Shown piece after piece: positions 8,297 to 17,989 of a stretch of 64,000 nt of DNA. Below the pieces are notes generated by a model, which ran no database searches, was not told the DNA's origin, and saw nothing but the letters and a program-made list of their open reading frames with translations. The position numbers and the translations under genes were made by a program. Location: assembly GCF_004762045.1 (NCBI RefSeq), contig NZ_SJOM01000007.1:124001-188000 (forward strand), written 5' to 3'. The stretch's first letter is position 1; the number at the start of each line of letters is the position of its first letter. Source of the DNA: Mycobacterium sp. DL99. Lineage in GTDB: Bacteria > Actinomycetota > Actinomycetes > Mycobacteriales > Mycobacteriaceae.

Positions 8297-9166
8297 ATGA
8301 GTACAGCAACCGTCCTTCGCTCCCGGTTCCCTCGAGCGTTCTCGCGCACCTCAGACATCGCGGGCACTCCGGCCCGGTTCCTCGACAGCATGGGCCACGT
8401 CGCGTGGTTCGTGATCCAGGCCATCGGCTCCATCCCGCACGCGTTCCGGCACTACCGTCGTGAAGCTCTGCGACTCGTCGCGGAGATCGGCATGGGTACC
8501 GGCGCGATGGCCGTCATCGGCGGCACCGTGGCCATCATCGGTTTCGTCACGCTGTCGGCAGGCTCCCTGATCGCCATCCAGGGCTTCGCGTCCCTGGGCA
8601 ATATCGGCGTCGAGGCCTTCACCGGCTTCTTCGCCGCCCTGGCAAACATCCGCGTCGTTGCCCCGGTCGTCACCGGTCAGGCCTTGGCCTCCACGGTCGG
8701 TGCCGGCGCCACCGCCGAACTCGGCGCCATGCGCATCAGCGAAGAGATCGACGCGCTGGAAGTCATGGGGATCAGGTCGATTTCGTATCTGGTGTCCACC
8801 CGCCTCATCGCCGGATCGATCGTCATCATCCCGTTGTACGCCGGGGCGGTCCTGCTGTCCTTCCTGTCCGCACAGTTCGTCACGACGGTCTTCTACTCGC
8901 AGTCGGTGGGTACGTATGAGCACTACTTCCATACGTTCCTGCGCGTCGACGACGTGATGTGGTCCTTCCTCCAGGTCATCGTCATGTCCATCGTTGTCAT
9001 GTTGAACCACTGCTACTTCGGCTACTACGCCAGTGGCGGTGCCGTCGGTGTGGGTGAGGCAGTAGGGAGGTCGATGCGAACCTCGTTGATCGCAATCGTG
9101 TTGGTGGTCCTGTTGGCATCGTTGGCGCTCTACGGCACCGACCCCAACTTCAACCTCACGGTGTAG
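8297..9166 (+). CDS. yrbE1B: MlaE-family ABC permease YrbE1B
   Basis: A 289-residue second permease subunit, the same length as M. tuberculosis YrbE1B. The coupling-helix signature is SEEIDALEVMGIRSISYLVSTR; several long hydrophobic segments follow. ATG 8297 is chosen over the upstream in-frame start at 8270, which lies inside yrbE1A. With YrbE1A it should form the permease heterodimer through which Mce1 substrates pass. mce1A follows after 4 nt. Confidence 0.96.
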   Translation: MSTATVLRSRFPRAFSRTSDIAGTPARFLDSMGHVAWFVIQAIGSIPHAFRHYRREALRLVAEIGMGTGAMAVIGGTVAIIGFVTLSAGSLIAIQGFASLGNIGVEAFTGFFAALANIRVVAPVVTGQALASTVGAGATAELGAMRISEEIDALEVMGIRSISYLVSTRLIAGSIVIIPLYAGAVLLSFLSAQFVTTVFYSQSVGTYEHYFHTFLRVDDVMWSFLQVIVMSIVVMLNHCYFGYYASGGAVGVGEAVGRSMRTSLIAIVLVVLLASLALYGTDPNFNLTV

Positions 9167-9170
9167 CGGC

Positions 9171-10391
9171 ATGACGACGCCTCAAACTCCTCTGAACAAG
9201 CCCAAGATCCCGCCGTACAAGCTGGCCGGATTGGTGCTTGCGCTCGTCACCACCATGGTCCTCGCGCTGACGTGGATGCAGTTCCGCGGGACGTTCGAGA
9301 AGAAGACGCAGCTGACGGTGTTGTCCGGACGGGCCGGCCTGTCGATGGACCCGGGCTCGAAGGTCACCTTCAACGGCGTGCCGATCGGCCGGCTGGCTTC
9401 CGTCGATGTCGTCACCGTCGACGACAACCCGGAAGCCAAGCTGACGCTGGACGTCAAGCCTCAGTACCTGAAGCTGATCCCGGACAACGTGACCGCCGAG
9501 CTGCGGGCCACGACGGTGTTCGGCAACAAGTACATCTCGTTCCTGTCGCCGAAGAATCCCTCGGCAAACCGGTTGACGCCCGGAACACCGATCCGCGCCC
9601 AGGGCGTGACGACGGAGTTCAACACCCTGTTCGAGACGATCACCGCGATCTCCGAGCAGATCGACCCGATCAAGCTGAACCAGACATTGACGGCCACCGC
9701 ACAAGCGCTCGACGGCCTGGGTGACAAGTTCGGCAAGTCGATCGTGAACGGCAACGACATCCTGGCCGATCTGAACCCGCGCATGCCCCAGATCCGCCGC
9801 GACATCGCGGGTCTGGCCGACCTGGGCGAGGTTTACGCGAATGCCGGTCCGGATCTGTTCGACGGCCTGACCAATGCCGTCACCACTGCGCGCACGCTCA
9901 ACGAGCAGCGCGGAAATCTGGACCAGGCCCTGGTGGCCGCGGTCGGTTTCGGCAACACCGGCGGCGACATCTTCGAGCGCGGCGGCCCGTATCTGGTCCG
10001 CGGCGCCCAGGACCTGCTGCCGAGTTCGGCTCTGCTCGACAAGTACAGCCCGGCGTTGTTCTGCACGATCCGCAACTACCACGACGCGGGCCCGAAGCTC
10101 GCCGGCGCGCTCGGCGGTAACGGCTACTCGCTGCAGACCCAGTCGTTGGTGATCGGCGTGGGCAACCCGTACGTCTATCCCGACAACCTGCCGCGGATCA
10201 ACGCCAAGGGCGGGCCCGAGGGACGGCCCGGCTGCTGGCAGCCGATCACCAAGGACCTGTGGCCCATGCCGTACCTGGTGATGGATACCGGTGCATCGAT
10301 CGCGCCTTACAACCACCTCGAGATGGGGCAACCTCTCGTGACCGAGTACGTGTGGGGCCGCCAAGTGGGGGAGAACACGATCAACCCATGA
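9171..10391 (+). CDS. mce1A: Mce-family protein Mce1A
   Basis: A 406-residue Mce protein. One N-terminal transmembrane anchor (about residues 18-37) is followed by an MCE/MlaD beta-barrel domain (about residues 42-120, with SMDPGSKVTFNGVPIGRL) and a helical needle-forming region. It is one of six Mce1 subunits thought to form a periplasmic lipid-conducting tube with YrbE1A/B. It is clearly shorter than the ~454 residues I recall for M. tuberculosis Mce1A; the missing part is the C-terminal tail, and the present end GENTINP is followed directly by mce1B with an ATGA overlap, so there is no sign of frameshift. Confidence 0.95.
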   Translation: MTTPQTPLNKPKIPPYKLAGLVLALVTTMVLALTWMQFRGTFEKKTQLTVLSGRAGLSMDPGSKVTFNGVPIGRLASVDVVTVDDNPEAKLTLDVKPQYLKLIPDNVTAELRATTVFGNKYISFLSPKNPSANRLTPGTPIRAQGVTTEFNTLFETITAISEQIDPIKLNQTLTATAQALDGLGDKFGKSIVNGNDILADLNPRMPQIRRDIAGLADLGEVYANAGPDLFDGLTNAVTTARTLNEQRGNLDQALVAAVGFGNTGGDIFERGGPYLVRGAQDLLPSSALLDKYSPALFCTIRNYHDAGPKLAGALGGNGYSLQTQSLVIGVGNPYVYPDNLPRINAKGGPEGRPGCWQPITKDLWPMPYLVMDTGASIAPYNHLEMGQPLVTEYVWGRQVGENTINP

Positions 10392-11419
10392 GCATCAAGG
10401 GCACGATTATCAAGCTCGGCATCTTCTCACTGGTGCTGCTCACCTTCACTGCGATCATCTTCGTGGTCTTCGGTCAGATCCGGTTCAACCGGACCTCCGA
10501 GTACTCGGCGATCTTCAAGAACGTCAGCGGTCTGCGCACCGGGCAGTTCGTCCGGGCGTCCGGTGTCGAGGTCGGCAAGGTCTCGGGCGTCAAGCTGATC
10601 AACGGTGGCCAGCAGGCCGAGGTCACGTTCAACGTCGAGAAGTCGCTGCCGTTGTTCGACCAGACCACGGCCGCGATCCGGTACCAGGACCTGATCGGTA
10701 ACCGCTACCTCGAGCTCAAGCGCGGCGAGAGCGACACGAAGATCGCGCCGGGCAGCACCATTCCGCTGGAACGCACCGAGCCCGCGCTCGACCTCGACGC
10801 ACTCGTCGGCGGCTTCCGTCCGCTGTTCCAGTCGTTGAGCCCGGAGAAGGTCAACACCATCTCCAAGTCGATCATCACGATCTTCCAGGGGCAGGGCGGC
10901 ACCATCAACGACATCCTGGACCAGACGGCACAGCTCACCCAGAGCATCGCCGACCGTGACCAGGCCATCGGTGAGGTGATCAAGAACCTCAACATCGTCC
11001 TGGACACCACGGTCGCGCATCAGCAGCAGTTCGACGACACCCTCAAGAACTTCGAGACACTGATCACCAGCCTGAAGAACCGCGCCGATCCGATCGGATC
11101 CTCGGTGGCCAACATCAGCAACGCGGCCGGCTCGCTGGCAGATCTGCTATCCGACAACCGTCCGCTGCTCAAGGACACGCTCGGCTACCTCGAGGTCATC
11201 CAGCAGCCGCTGATCGACCAGAAGCAGCAGCTCAACGACATCCTCGTGCAGTTCCCCGAAGCGTTGAAGATCATCGGCCGTGCCGGTGGCATCTACGGTG
11301 ACTTCTTCAACTTCTATGCCTGCGACCTCTCGTTGAAGCTCAACGGGTTGCAGCCAGGTGGCCCTGTCCGAACCGTCAAACTCAGTTCACAGCCGTCGGG
11401 TAGGTGCACGCCGAGATGA
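10388..11419 (+). CDS. mce1B: Mce-family protein Mce1B
   Basis: A 343-residue subunit of the Mce1 transporter. It has an N-terminal hydrophobic anchor (about residues 8-30), an MCE domain with GLRTGQFVRASGVEVGKVSGV, and a long helical region rich in Gln/Asp, ending in a short cysteine-containing tail (YACDLSLKL). ATG 10388 overlaps the mce1A stop (ATGA), and its own stop overlaps mce1C in the same way, so translation is coupled along the operon. Confidence 0.95.
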   Translation: MSIKGTIIKLGIFSLVLLTFTAIIFVVFGQIRFNRTSEYSAIFKNVSGLRTGQFVRASGVEVGKVSGVKLINGGQQAEVTFNVEKSLPLFDQTTAAIRYQDLIGNRYLELKRGESDTKIAPGSTIPLERTEPALDLDALVGGFRPLFQSLSPEKVNTISKSIITIFQGQGGTINDILDQTAQLTQSIADRDQAIGEVIKNLNIVLDTTVAHQQQFDDTLKNFETLITSLKNRADPIGSSVANISNAAGSLADLLSDNRPLLKDTLGYLEVIQQPLIDQKQQLNDILVQFPEALKIIGRAGGIYGDFFNFYACDLSLKLNGLQPGGPVRTVKLSSQPSGRCTPR

Positions 11420-12993
11420 GGACACTGCAAGGTTCCGACCGCTTCCGCAAAGGCCTCATGGGCGTTGCGGTGGTGGCACTGGTCATCGGCGTCGGCTCGA
11501 CGCTGACGAGCGTGCCGATGCTGTTCGCGGTCCCCACGTACTACGGCCAGTTCTCCGATACCGGTGGCCTGAGCCTGGGTGACAAGGTGCGCATCGCCGG
11601 TATGGATGTCGGCACGGTCAAGAGCATGGACATCAACGGCGACAAGGTCGAGATCGGCTACACCCTGGGTGGGAAGACGATCGGTACCGAGAGCCGCGCG
11701 GCGATCCGTACCGACACGATCCTGGGTCGGAAGAACATCGAGATCCAGCCGCGCGGCAGCCAGACGCTGCCGCCGCGCGGGATGCTGCCGCTGGGGCAGA
11801 CGACGACGCCGTATCAGATCTACGACGCGTTCCTGGATGTCACGCGCAACGCGTCGGGCTGGGACACCACGTCGGTCAAGGAATCGCTGAACGTGTTGTC
11901 GGAGACGGTCGATCAGACCTCGCCGCACCTGAGCGCCGCGCTGGACGGCGTGGCCAAGTTCTCCGAGACCATCGGCAAGCGCGATGAGGACGTCAAGAAG
12001 CTGCTGGCCAACGCCAACAAGATCGCCACGGTGCTCGGTGACCGCAGCACGCAGGTCAACCAGCTGTTGGTGAACGCCCAGACCCTGCTGGCCGCGGTCA
12101 ACGAGCGCGGCCAGGCCGTCAGCATGCTGCTGGAGCGGGTGTCGTCGGTGTCGCGTCAGGTCGAGGGCCTGATCAACGACAATCCGAACCTCAACCACGT
12201 GCTGGAGCAGCTGCGCACGGTCAGCGACCTGCTCGTCGAGCGCAAGCAGGACCTGGCCGACACCCTCACTGTCGCAGGCAAGTTCATCACCTCACTCGCC
12301 GAGGCCCTGGCCTCCGGCCCGTACTTCAAGGTGATGCTGGTCAACCTGATCCCGCCGCAGATCCTGCAGCCGTTCGTCGATTCCGCGTTCAAGAAGCGCG
12401 GTATCGATCCCGAGGAGTTCTGGCGTAACGCCGGCCTGCCGTCGGCCCGGTTCCCCGATCCGAACGGCAAGCGCTTCGAGAACGGCGCCCCGCCGCCGGC
12501 CCCGATTCCGCTGGAAGGCACCCCGGAGCACCCGGGACCCGCCGTCCCACCCGGATCGCCGTGCTCGTACACGCCGACCGCGGCCGGGATCCCGTCCCCG
12601 GGCAACCCGATGCCGTGCGCAGGGGCAACCGTTGGGCCCTACGGTGACAACCCGTACGGACCCAACTACAGTCCGCCGGATCTGGCGACCTCGGCGCCGA
12701 ATCCTGACGGCATCGCGCATTCGCCGGGTGTGCCCAGCGCGGCCATCCCGGGCGACATGCCGCCGGATCAGCCGGGTGCCCCGGTCGAGCTGGCCCCCGG
12801 TCCGCCCGGAGCCCGCACCGTTCCGATCGCACCGTTGCCGGTGGCGCCGGGCCCCATCCCGGGTTACGCACCGCATCCGGGCCCGTTGAACGCACCCCCG
12901 GCGCCGCCGGGACCGGGTCCCGACGCAGGGCCGGTGGGGACACCGCCGCTGCCGGGTAATCCGCCGTTCCTTCCGCCCGGGTCGCAGGGATAG
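11416..12993 (+). CDS. mce1C: Mce-family protein Mce1C
   Basis: A 525-residue Mce subunit. ATG 11416 overlaps the mce1B stop and is preferred to GTG 11404. It has an N-terminal anchor (about residues 15-37), an MCE domain (GGLSLGDKVRIAGMDVGTV), and a helical needle region to about residue 345. The last ~170 residues are Pro/Gly-rich and of low complexity, containing PGPPGARTVPIAPLPVAPGP; this disordered tail is a feature of Mce1C and Mce1D in mycobacteria. Size is close to M. tuberculosis Mce1C (about 515 aa). Confidence 0.95.
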   Translation: MRTLQGSDRFRKGLMGVAVVALVIGVGSTLTSVPMLFAVPTYYGQFSDTGGLSLGDKVRIAGMDVGTVKSMDINGDKVEIGYTLGGKTIGTESRAAIRTDTILGRKNIEIQPRGSQTLPPRGMLPLGQTTTPYQIYDAFLDVTRNASGWDTTSVKESLNVLSETVDQTSPHLSAALDGVAKFSETIGKRDEDVKKLLANANKIATVLGDRSTQVNQLLVNAQTLLAAVNERGQAVSMLLERVSSVSRQVEGLINDNPNLNHVLEQLRTVSDLLVERKQDLADTLTVAGKFITSLAEALASGPYFKVMLVNLIPPQILQPFVDSAFKKRGIDPEEFWRNAGLPSARFPDPNGKRFENGAPPPAPIPLEGTPEHPGPAVPPGSPCSYTPTAAGIPSPGNPMPCAGATVGPYGDNPYGPNYSPPDLATSAPNPDGIAHSPGVPSAAIPGDMPPDQPGAPVELAPGPPGARTVPIAPLPVAPGPIPGYAPHPGPLNAPPAPPGPGPDAGPVGTPPLPGNPPFLPPGSQG

Positions 12994-13002
12994 GCCGCCG
13001 CT

Positions 13003-14643
13003 ATGTCAACAGTTTTCAACGTTCGAAACATCAAGTTGCCCAAGGCTTCCCGGGCATCCATCATCGTCGGTGCGCTGGCGGTGGTGGCTGCCCTGGTGCT
13101 GGGTTACTTCGGCATGAACCTGTACAAGAAGATGACCAACACCACGGTCACCGCGTACTTCCCCGAGGTGCTCGCGCTGTACCCCGGTGACAAGGTCCTC
13201 ATCATGGGCGTCAAGGTCGGTGCGATCGACAGCATCGAGACCGACGGCGACAAGATGAAGGTCGTCTTCCACGTCAACAACAAGTACAAGGTGCCCGAGA
13301 ACGTCACGGCGTCTGTGCTGAACCCGAGCCTGGTGGCCTCGCGCGTCATCCAGCTGTCCCCGCCTTACACGGGTGGGCCACGGTTGCAGAACAACGCGGT
13401 GATCCCGATCGAGAACACCCAGATCCCGGTTGAGTACGACGAGCTGCGCAACCAGATCACCCGCCTGCTCGACGAGCTGGGCCCGACCGCCGAACAGCCC
13501 AAGGGCCCGTTCGGCGACATCATCGAGTCCTTCGCCGACGGCTTCCAGGGCAAGGGTGAACAGCTCAACCGCACCCTCAACGGGTTGTCGGAGGCGCTGA
13601 CCACGCTCAACCAGGGCCGTGGCGACTTCTTCCAGGTGGTCAAGAGCCTGGCGTTGTTCGTCAATGCCCTGCACAAGAGCGATCAGCAGTTCGTGGCGCT
13701 CAACAAGGATCTGGCGCAGTTCACCAACTCGTTCACCAACACCGATCAGGAGTTGGCAACGGCCCTGCAGGATCTCAACCGGGTGCTCAAGACCACTCGT
13801 GAGTTCCTGGACAAGAACGGCGGGGTGCTCGCGCACGACGTCAACAACTTGTCGGAGGCGACGACGGCGATCCTGCAGCCGGAACCGCGCAATGGTCTGG
13901 AGACGGGTCTGCACTCGTACCCGAACCTGGCCGCCAACGTGCTCAACATCGTCTCGCCCAACCAGGGTGGCATCGTGAGCTTGCCGGTTCTGCCGGGCCT
14001 GACCAACTTCTCCAACCCGCTGCAGTTCATCTGCAGTTCGATTCAGGCGGGCAGCCGGTTGGGGTATCAGGATTCGGCCGAGTTGTGTGCGCAGTACCTG
14101 GCACCGATCCTGGACGCGATCAAGTTCAACTACCTGCCGTTCGGCCAGAACCTGGCCAACACCGCGATGACGCTGCCCAAGCAGATCTCCTACTCGGATC
14201 CGCGCCTGCAGCCGCCGGGTGGGTACAAGGACACCACCGTGCCGGGTATCTGGTCGCGTGACACCTTGTTCTCGCACGGCAACCACGAGCCGGGCTGGAC
14301 GGTGGCGCCGGGTATGCAGGGTGTGCAGGTGCAGCCGGCCACGCAGCAGATGCTGACGCCGGAGTCGTTGTCCGAGTTGATGGGTGGCCCGGACATCGCG
14401 GCCCCGCCGGCCCCGCCGGCGTTCGGGGCTCCTCCGGGAGGCAACCTGCCCGGACCGCCGAACTCGTACGACGAGCGCAACCCGCTGCCGCCGCCGTGGT
14501 ACCCGCAGCCCGGACCGCCGCCGGTGCCTGCGCCGGGTGTGATCCCGGGTGACCCGATGTCGGCTCCCGCACCGGCCGCTCCGGCACCTGGCCCGGCTCC
14601 CGCCGGACCCGCGTTGCCTGCCGAGGCTGGAGGCCAGGGCTGA
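13003..14643 (+). CDS. mce1D: Mce-family protein Mce1D
   Basis: A 546-residue Mce subunit with an N-terminal anchor (about residues 20-40), an MCE domain (EVLALYPGDKVLIMGVKVGAI), a long helical section with repeated Gln/Asn/Asp residues, and a Pro/Ala/Gly-rich tail from about residue 460. A CSSIQAGSRLGYQDSAELC segment near residue 350 could carry a disulfide in the periplasm. Nine nucleotides separate it from mce1C, and its stop overlaps the start of mce1E by one base. Confidence 0.95.
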   Translation: MSTVFNVRNIKLPKASRASIIVGALAVVAALVLGYFGMNLYKKMTNTTVTAYFPEVLALYPGDKVLIMGVKVGAIDSIETDGDKMKVVFHVNNKYKVPENVTASVLNPSLVASRVIQLSPPYTGGPRLQNNAVIPIENTQIPVEYDELRNQITRLLDELGPTAEQPKGPFGDIIESFADGFQGKGEQLNRTLNGLSEALTTLNQGRGDFFQVVKSLALFVNALHKSDQQFVALNKDLAQFTNSFTNTDQELATALQDLNRVLKTTREFLDKNGGVLAHDVNNLSEATTAILQPEPRNGLETGLHSYPNLAANVLNIVSPNQGGIVSLPVLPGLTNFSNPLQFICSSIQAGSRLGYQDSAELCAQYLAPILDAIKFNYLPFGQNLANTAMTLPKQISYSDPRLQPPGGYKDTTVPGIWSRDTLFSHGNHEPGWTVAPGMQGVQVQPATQQMLTPESLSELMGGPDIAAPPAPPAFGAPPGGNLPGPPNSYDERNPLPPPWYPQPGPPPVPAPGVIPGDPMSAPAPAAPAPGPAPAGPALPAEAGGQG

Positions 14644-15818
14644 TGACGACAAAGACAGGGCTCATGAGGACACGCAACTGGGGCCGCGTCGGCCGACGCG
14701 TCGCGGTGTTGTCGGCGTCCGCGCTGATCCTCACCTCTTGTGGGCAGTGGCGCGGTGTGGCCAACGTGCCACTGCCGGGTGGGCCGGGCACGGAGTCCGG
14801 CCGCACCACGCTGTACGTGCAGATGCCGGAGACGTTGGCGCTCAACGCCAACAGCCGGGTCCGGGTGCGCGACGTGTTCGTCGGCCGGGTCCGCAAGATC
14901 GAGCTGATCAACTGGGTGCCCACGTTGACGGTCGACCTTGAGCCGGGCATCGAGCTGCCGAAGAACACCCTGGCCAAGATCGGCCAGACCAGCTTGCTGG
15001 GTTCGCAGCACGTCGAGCTCAATCCGCCGGACAAGGACGCGTCCAAGGAGATGCTGCGCAGCGGGGACACCATTCCGCTGGCGCAGTCGTCGGCCTATCC
15101 GACGATCGAGCGGACGCTGGCCGGTATCTCGGGCATCCTGACCGGCGGTGGCATCCCGAACATCGAGACCATCCAGACCGAGGTGTTCAACATCCTCAAC
15201 GGTCGCGCCGATCAGATCCGCGACTTCCTGGGCCGGCTCGACACGTTCACCGACCAGCTCAACCAGCAGCGCAACGACATCACCCGGGCGATCGATTCGA
15301 CCAACCGGCTGTTGAACATCGTTGCGGCGCGCAATGACACGTTGGACCGGGTGCTGACCGAGTTCCCGCCGCTGATCCAGCATTTCGCCGATACACGCGA
15401 CTTGTTCGCCGATGCGGTGACCTCGTTGGGCCGGTTATCCAAGGCTGCCGACGACACGTTGTCGAACAGCAACGCGAATCTGCACACCAACCTGCAGAAT
15501 CTGCAGCGGCCGCTCAAGCAGCTGGCACGCTCGGCCCCGTACCTGGTGGAAGCGCTCAAGCTGATCCTCACGGTGCCGTTCAACATCGAGAACATCCCGA
15601 AGGCGGTGCGCGGCGACTACATCAACGTGTCGCTGACGATCGACCTGACGTTGAGCTCGGTGGACAACGCGTTCCTGTCCGGCACCGGTGTCTCGGGCAT
15701 GCTCCGGGCGCTGGAGCAGGCGTGGGGCCGCGATCCGGCGACGATGATCCCGGACGTCCGGTTCACGCCGAACCCGCACGATGCACCTGGTGGCCCGCTT
15801 GTGGAAAGGGGGGAGTGA
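14643..15818 (+). CDS. mce1E: Mce-family lipoprotein Mce1E (LprK)
   Basis: A 391-residue lipoprotein subunit of the Mce1 complex. The signal peptide ends in the lipobox LTSC with the lipidated Cys at residue 33. ATG 14664 (MRTRNWG) would give a more typical signal length and is an alternative start. The MCE domain contains LNANSRVRVRDVFVGRVRKI, and a helical region with repeated Leu/Gln/Asp follows. It corresponds to M. tuberculosis LprK (about 390 aa). Mce E subunits are the only lipid-anchored members and are thought to sit at the outer end of the tube. Confidence 0.95.
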   Translation: MTTKTGLMRTRNWGRVGRRVAVLSASALILTSCGQWRGVANVPLPGGPGTESGRTTLYVQMPETLALNANSRVRVRDVFVGRVRKIELINWVPTLTVDLEPGIELPKNTLAKIGQTSLLGSQHVELNPPDKDASKEMLRSGDTIPLAQSSAYPTIERTLAGISGILTGGGIPNIETIQTEVFNILNGRADQIRDFLGRLDTFTDQLNQQRNDITRAIDSTNRLLNIVAARNDTLDRVLTEFPPLIQHFADTRDLFADAVTSLGRLSKAADDTLSNSNANLHTNLQNLQRPLKQLARSAPYLVEALKLILTVPFNIENIPKAVRGDYINVSLTIDLTLSSVDNAFLSGTGVSGMLRALEQAWGRDPATMIPDVRFTPNPHDAPGGPLVERGE

Positions 15819-15821
15819 GAC

Positions 15822-17378
15822 ATGGTGCTGACCCGCTTCATCAAGATGCAGCTCGTTCTGTTCACTGTGCTGACCGTGATAGCTCTGGTCGTGCTGGCGC
15901 TCGTGTACCTACGGTTGCCGACTTGGGCCGGGATCGGGATGTACAAGCTGAACGCCAACCTCCCGAACTCGGGCGGTTTGTACGCCACGGCCAACGTCAC
16001 CTATCGCGGTACGACGATCGGCAAGGTGACCTCCGTCGAGCCCACCGAGCAGGGCGCCCGGGTCGAGATGAACATCTACGACCAGTACCGGATCCCGCTG
16101 GACGCCAGTGCCAACGTGCACTCGGTGTCGGCGGTCGGTGAGCAGTTCATCGACCTGGTGTCCGAGGGCGGCAGCACCGGGAAGTACTTCCGTGACGGCG
16201 ACACCATCGAGAAGGGCTCGGTGCCCGCCGAGGTGGGACCGTCGCTCGACGCCGCTCAGCGGGGTCTGGCGGCGTTGCCCAAGGAGAAGATCGCAACCCT
16301 GCTCGACGAGACGGCCACGGCCGTCGGTGGGCTCGGGCCGTCACTGCAGCGACTGGTCGATTCCACCCAGGCGATCGCGAGTGATTTCAAGGACAACATC
16401 GGTCCTGTCAACGACATCGTCGAGAACTCCGGGCCGATCATCGACAGCCAGGTGAATTCGGGCGACGCGATCTCGCGGTGGGCGAAGAACCTGAACACGC
16501 TGGCGGCTCAGAGCGCTCAGAACGACGCTGCGTTGCGGAGTGGCATCCAGCAGGCGGCGCCGACAGCCGATCAGCTGAACTCGGTGTTCGGCGATGTCCG
16601 GGAGTCGTTGCCGCAGACGCTGGCGAACCTGGAAATCGTCATCGACATGCTCAAGCGGTACAACAAGAACGTCGAGCAGGTGTTGGTGGCGTTGCCCCAG
16701 GGTGGCGCGGTTGCCCAGACTGCGACGATCTTCGCGCCCAAGGGCCTGCTGCACTTCGGTCTCGGCATCAACGTGCCGCCACCGTGCCTGACCGGGTTCC
16801 TGCCCGCGTCGGAGTGGCGTTCACCTGCGGATACGTCGACGGCGCCGCTGCCGTCGGGCCTGTACTGCAAGATCCCCAAGGACGCGAACAATGCGGTGCG
16901 CGGTGCGCGTAACTACCCGTGTGCCGACGTGCCCGGCAAGCGGGCCGCCTCGCCGGCCGAGTGCCACAGCGATGCGCCCTACCAGCCGTTGGGCACCAAC
17001 CCGTGGTACGGCGACCCGAATCAGATCCGCAACTGCCCGGCCCCGGCCGCGCGCTGCGATCAGCCCGTCGATCCGGGCCGGGTCATCCCCGCGCCTTCGG
17101 TGAATAATGGGTTGAACCCGTTGCCGGCAAGTCAGCTCCCACCACCGGAATCAACGGCGCCACGCAGCGACCCGCTGACCGCGCCGCGGGGTGGCAATGT
17201 GAGTTGTAGTGGACAGCAGCCGAACCCCTGCATCTACCCTCCGGCAGCAGGTTCGACCGCCACCTATAGTCCGTCCAGCGGCGAGGTGGTCGGTCCCGGC
17301 GGTGTGAAGTACTCCGTCACCAACTCGAATAAACCAGGAGATGACGGATGGAAGGAGATGCTGGCACCAGCCAGCTGA
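15822..17378 (+). CDS. mce1F: Mce-family protein Mce1F
   Basis: A 518-residue last Mce subunit. It is preceded by a strong GGGGGAG ribosome-binding site 8 nt before ATG 15822. It shows an N-terminal anchor (about residues 8-28), an MCE domain (GGLYATANVTYRGTTIGKV), a helical needle region, and a cysteine-rich C-terminal third (for example PPPCLTGF, YPCADVPG, NCPAPAARC) before a Pro/Gly/Ser tail. The 3' end overlaps mas1A by 31 bp. Confidence 0.95.
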   Translation: MVLTRFIKMQLVLFTVLTVIALVVLALVYLRLPTWAGIGMYKLNANLPNSGGLYATANVTYRGTTIGKVTSVEPTEQGARVEMNIYDQYRIPLDASANVHSVSAVGEQFIDLVSEGGSTGKYFRDGDTIEKGSVPAEVGPSLDAAQRGLAALPKEKIATLLDETATAVGGLGPSLQRLVDSTQAIASDFKDNIGPVNDIVENSGPIIDSQVNSGDAISRWAKNLNTLAAQSAQNDAALRSGIQQAAPTADQLNSVFGDVRESLPQTLANLEIVIDMLKRYNKNVEQVLVALPQGGAVAQTATIFAPKGLLHFGLGINVPPPCLTGFLPASEWRSPADTSTAPLPSGLYCKIPKDANNAVRGARNYPCADVPGKRAASPAECHSDAPYQPLGTNPWYGDPNQIRNCPAPAARCDQPVDPGRVIPAPSVNNGLNPLPASQLPPPESTAPRSDPLTAPRGGNVSCSGQQPNPCIYPPAAGSTATYSPSSGEVVGPGGVKYSVTNSNKPGDDGWKEMLAPAS

Positions 17379-17989
17379 ACCTCGCCGACCAGCAGGACCC
17401 CCACACCACCGAACCGCAAGCGGAGGCCGTCACCGAGATCGCTGAACCGATCTCGGCCACGGACGCCGAGGAGGGCACGTCACGGCCATCTCGTCTGGGA
17501 CGGGGTTGGATGGCGGCGATCCTCGCCGGGCTACTTGTCCTGGCGGCGGCCGTCGGCGTCGGCGGCTACCTGGCGTTGCGGGCACATCAGGACAGTGAAC
17601 GCATCGCCAGCGACGAGGCCGAGGCCCTGGCCGCGGCCAAGGACTGCGTGACGGCAACCCAGGCGCCCGATACCCAGGCGATGATCGCGGCCCAGACCAA
17701 GATCATCGAATGCGCGACCGGTGACTTCGGGGCCCAGGCCGGCCTTTACAGCGGCATGCTGCTCGATGCCTACCAGGCTGCCAACGTGCAGGTGAAGGTC
17801 TCGGACCTGCGGGCGGCGGTGGAGAAGCACAACGACGACGGGTCGATGGACCTGTTGGTCGCGGTGCGTGTGTTGGTCACCAACACCGAGAAGTCCGATG
17901 AAGAGCAGGGCTACCGGCTGCGGGTGAAGATGGCGCGCGCCGAGGACGGTAACTACAAAGTCGCCCGGCTCGACCAGGTCACGTCGTGA
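17348..17989 (+). CDS. mas1A: Mce-associated membrane protein Mas1A (Rv0175-like)
   Basis: A 213-residue Mce-associated protein with an acidic cytosolic N-terminus (residues 1-45), one transmembrane segment (about residues 52-75), and a periplasmic NTF2-like domain ending in DGNYKVARLDQV. These proteins are thought to stabilise or regulate the Mce complex (family knowledge). Its length equals that recalled for Rv0175. ATG 17348 lies inside mce1F, and the stop overlaps the next gene as GTGA. Confidence 0.9.
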   Translation: MEGDAGTSQLNLADQQDPHTTEPQAEAVTEIAEPISATDAEEGTSRPSRLGRGWMAAILAGLLVLAAAVGVGGYLALRAHQDSERIASDEAEALAAAKDCVTATQAPDTQAMIAAQTKIIECATGDFGAQAGLYSGMLLDAYQAANVQVKVSDLRAAVEKHNDDGSMDLLVAVRVLVTNTEKSDEEQGYRLRVKMARAEDGNYKVARLDQVTS

